Origin: an uncultured Cytophagaceae bacterium
Lineage (GTDB): Bacteria > Bacteroidota > Bacteroidia > Cytophagales > Spirosomataceae
Length of the DNA: 8,955 bases
Direction: 5' to 3'
NCBI GenBank assembly: GCA_938008575.1
Contig: CALLKB010000147.1
Coordinates: 1-8,955 of the forward strand
Every line of letters begins with the position of its first letter. The first letter of the stretch is position 1. Position numbers and translations under genes: made by a program. Shown piece after piece: positions 6,645 through 8,955 of the stretch. Under the pieces are notes generated by a model, which worked only from the letters and a program-made list of their open reading frames with translations, made no database searches and was not told the origin of the DNA.

Positions 6645-8484
6645 ATTGCATCCAGTTAGCTCGTAAGTCTAATTGTTCTTTGCTTGGATTTTTAACAGGT
6701 CGGATGACTTGACGGCTAGCTTGCTGAATCACAAAATAGGGTGCTTTCAAGTGCATCGTTTGGTAATTCCCGTCGGCTCCTTTCCGTGCAATATCCCAGG
6801 CCAAGGTATCACCGGGTTGAATGATTTGCAGGATTTTCTGCGTGTTCTTTACGAAGTTTTCGATGTCGGTAGGTAGGCCATTAATTGCGACCAACTCATC
6901 TTTAGCTTGCATGCCCATCAATTTCCCAAGCGAATTGATAGCTGAATTAGATTGAATGATAGCTCGTTTGGTATCTGTGTTGATCGATAATCCCTGCGGG
7001 TCGAAGCCCAAGGTTTTCGCATCTTCTTGTTGGTTCGCATCCCAGGTATATCCCAATTGCTGTAACCAGGATTCGATGGGTAATGGCTGGGTACCTGCCA
7101 CATAGGCATGGAAAAAATCGTTGAGCGCAGGGAGTTTCGTAATCTGAATGATTTTATCAAATAGCTGATCATCCTGAAAGGATTTCATAGGGCCAAATTC
7201 CTTGGATAAGGCTTGAAGCAACAATTGGTTATTCCATTTGCCATGGCTTAATTGGCGTAATGTCAAATCCAACCCAAACCCGATCAAGGCCCCTTTTTGG
7301 TACACATTGGCATACTGATCCTTGTATTTCCATAGGACCTGTTTACTTATATTGGTAAAGGAAACATCTTGTTTGAATTGCATCTCCATCGTTTCTTTCT
7401 TTTCCTGAATGGTGCGGAAGAAAGCATCACTATCAATCAGTTTTCCTTGCAATTGCATGTGATGGGCGGCATATTCGGTCAGCCCTTCGTAGAGCCATAG
7501 GTGCTGAGACATCTTTGGATTCATGAAATCGAAATTACCAATTTCCTCCGAGTGGATGGACAGCGGCGTGATGATGTGAAAAAACTCATGCGCGCACACA
7601 TCGCGAATCGTTTGGCCTAATTGGTCAATCGTCCCTTCCGGTAAATAATAGAAAGAGGAGTGGCTATGTTCCAAAGCGCCAAAACTTCCCCCTTTCAAAT
7701 TATCCGAAAGTACAATGATGAAAGCATAGCGCTTCACAGGAAATTTACCTCCTAGATAATTGCGTTGCGCAATCAACATGGGGCGAATGTTTTCGGCAAT
7801 TTGTTTCGCGCTAATCGTGTGGTTAGGGGAATAGACAGATACAAGGATTTGTGTGTCGCCAAATTGTAGATTGGTCGTATCCGCTTCCGAATACATAATG
7901 GGCGCGTCTACCAAACTTTGATAATTGAGACTCGTAAAAACATCCTTATTCCCTTTTCCTGTATTGACCAATGAGGTAGATCCAAATAATTGGCTTGGTT
8001 TATCGATGCTCACCTGTACCGGTAAGGTAGATTGACCTTCTACATAACCTAAAAATCCATGCACATTGAATGCGACCATCGTATCTGCTTGGATGTTTGT
8101 CCCTGCGGGTTCAAAGATGTATTCGCCTTTGATTTCCGGGCTATCCCAGGTGTCATTCACCGAATAGCTGATGTGGTCGAGTAAATTGGCTTGTTCAATT
8201 ACATATTGATTGACGTTTTTTTGTTTGATTGGGAGACTTTTTCCATCCTTGGTAATTGCCTTGAAGTCTTGAATGTATCTGCCAAAATCATAATTCGAAT
8301 AGGTTCCAGGAACTTGTTTAGGAAAGGAAAAAACGATGCTGTTGGACTGTTGCTTGGGTAGCGTTACTTGCACAGGAACACGGTCATGCTGAATGTGCTG
8401 TAAATCCACGTGGTAGCGAATTCCTTGACCCCAACTAGCCGTAAAGACTATACAAAACAGGCTAATTTTTATAATTAATCGCAT
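6643..8484 (-). CDS. M61-family metallopeptidase (glycyl aminopeptidase-like) with PDZ domain
   Basis: Probably a periplasmic or surface zinc aminopeptidase. The 613-residue product begins with a signal peptide (basic start MRLIIK, hydrophobic core to about 18, cleavage near SWG-Q). An N-terminal beta-rich domain spans about 22-210. The catalytic core has GALEHSHSS (269-277), AHEFFH (298-303; HExxH zinc site with His299, His303 and general base Glu300) and LWLYEGLTEY (329-338), where Glu333 is the likely third zinc ligand. A PDZ-like domain lies at about 495-580 (AIIQSNSAINSLGKL, DELVAINGLPT). This is the classical M61 layout, with full length and no missing catalytic residue. The name comes from the Sphingomonas glycyl aminopeptidase; the true substrate is not predictable here. 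The ATG lies inside the end of the upstream permease gene (23-nt overlap), suggesting translational coupling. It converges on maeB with 34 nt between stop codons. Confidence 0.9.
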   Translation of the reverse strand: MRLIIKISLFCIVFTASWGQGIRYHVDLQHIQHDRVPVQVTLPKQQSNSIVFSFPKQVPGTYSNYDFGRYIQDFKAITKDGKSLPIKQKNVNQYVIEQANLLDHISYSVNDTWDSPEIKGEYIFEPAGTNIQADTMVAFNVHGFLGYVEGQSTLPVQVSIDKPSQLFGSTSLVNTGKGNKDVFTSLNYQSLVDAPIMYSEADTTNLQFGDTQILVSVYSPNHTISAKQIAENIRPMLIAQRNYLGGKFPVKRYAFIIVLSDNLKGGSFGALEHSHSSFYYLPEGTIDQLGQTIRDVCAHEFFHIITPLSIHSEEIGNFDFMNPKMSQHLWLYEGLTEYAAHHMQLQGKLIDSDAFFRTIQEKKETMEMQFKQDVSFTNISKQVLWKYKDQYANVYQKGALIGFGLDLTLRQLSHGKWNNQLLLQALSKEFGPMKSFQDDQLFDKIIQITKLPALNDFFHAYVAGTQPLPIESWLQQLGYTWDANQQEDAKTLGFDPQGLSINTDTKRAIIQSNSAINSLGKLMGMQAKDELVAINGLPTDIENFVKNTQKILQIIQPGDTLAWDIARKGADGNYQTMHLKAPYFVIQQASRQVIRPVKNPSKEQLDLRANWMQ

Positions 8485-8955
8485 CTTTTAATTCAATTTT
8501 TTTGATCAATTGGGTCGGAATGTAAATCATGACACTCACGAGCAACATGGTACCTAGGTTGACCAAGATCCAGGTGATGGCGTCCCATTCGATGGGAACG
8601 GCCGACATATAATAGTTCTCTGGATCCAAAGGTATCAGTTGGTAAGTCGCTTGTAAATAACAAAATCCCGCGGCCAATACATTGGCAAATCCTAAACCCC
8701 GTAGCAAGATGAAGAACCCATTCCACCAGAATATGTTTCTAATTTGTTTTTGACTGGCGCCTAAAGCACTCAATAATCCGATCATGGGAACACGTTCCAT
8801 AATCAATACCCATAAGGTGGCGATTAGATTAAAGCAGGCAACGAGCATCAATAAACTGATGAAAATGATGATGTTGCGGTCGAGCATTTTCATCCAATCA
8901 TAAAGTGCGGGATACAATTCTTCGCTCGTTTCTAATTTCCAATCGTGCGGTAAGG
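8462..8955 (-). CDS. FtsX/LolC-E-like ABC transporter permease, C-terminal part
   Basis: The gene is cut by the window edge; the reading frame stays open to base 8955, giving about 164 residues of its C-terminus. The TTG at 8915-8917 is an internal Leu codon, not the start. Visible are three membrane segments typical of the FtsX domain: NIIIFISLLMLVACFNLIA, then FFILLRGLGFANVLAAGFCYL, then ITWILVNLGTMLLVSVMIYI. Between the first two is the cytoplasmic coupling loop (ERVPMIGLLSALGASQKQIR), which normally touches the ATPase. YYMSAVPIEW before the last helix is typical of Bacteroidota LolC/E-like permeases. The role is probably lipoprotein release or another mechanotransmission task with a separate ATPase, which is not in the window. 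It overlaps the following M61 gene by 23 nt. Confidence 0.85.
   Translation of the reverse strand, partial: LPHDWKLETSEELYPALYDWMKMLDRNIIIFISLLMLVACFNLIATLWVLIMERVPMIGLLSALGASQKQIRNIFWWNGFFILLRGLGFANVLAAGFCYLQATYQLIPLDPENYYMSAVPIEWDAITWILVNLGTMLLVSVMIYIPTQLIKKIELKDAINYKN

Noticed and set aside
8462..8917. A complete 151-residue membrane protein starting at the TTG at 8917
   Set aside because: The frame remains open upstream to the window edge and continues the FtsX-permease sequence; this is a fragment of a larger gene.

Overview
The window reads as an ordinary chromosomal segment of a Bacteroidota bacterium, most likely a Cytophagales-type relative. This is inferred from five things: a bacillithiol deacetylase, a LolC/E-like FtsX permease of the Bacteroidota type, starts without Shine-Dalgarno sequences, a Bacteroidota-style -7 promoter element (TAnnTTTG), and heptamer-phased intergenic repeats. 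G+C looks moderate by eye and was not counted. I cannot name the genus. There are no rRNA or tRNA genes, CRISPR arrays, transposases, phage genes or recognisable defence genes.

Layout. Positions 1-200 hold a gene-free stretch of short repeats: 7-bp units nested inside a duplicated block of about 87 bp, running into the 3' end of the first gene. Positions 195-2946 (minus strand) are a tight three-gene operon, transcribed trxB, then an M23/LysM cell-wall endopeptidase, then bshB1, with gaps of 9 and 4 nt. Positions 2947-3061 are a divergent promoter region. Positions 3062-6608 (plus strand) are a two-gene operon, dctA then maeB, 13 nt apart, ending in a strong intrinsic terminator at 6615-6644. 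Positions 6643-8955 (minus strand) hold an FtsX-type ABC permease, cut by the window edge, followed by an M61 peptidase with a PDZ domain. These two overlap by 23 nt.

How the genes fit together. dctA-maeB looks like a C4-dicarboxylate uptake and use module: the symporter imports malate, succinate or fumarate, and the malic enzyme decarboxylates malate to pyruvate while making NAD(P)H. trxB and bshB1 are both thiol-redox genes (thioredoxin reduction and bacillithiol synthesis), here co-transcribed with a periplasmic peptidoglycan hydrolase. The permease and the M61 peptidase are probably translationally coupled and both act at the cell envelope.

I did not find a convincing undescribed system. 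The most interesting observations are the nested repeat block at 1-200 and its contact with the bshB1 stop codon, the trxB/M23/bshB1 operon, and a terminator whose wobble pair and T-run make it strand-asymmetric.
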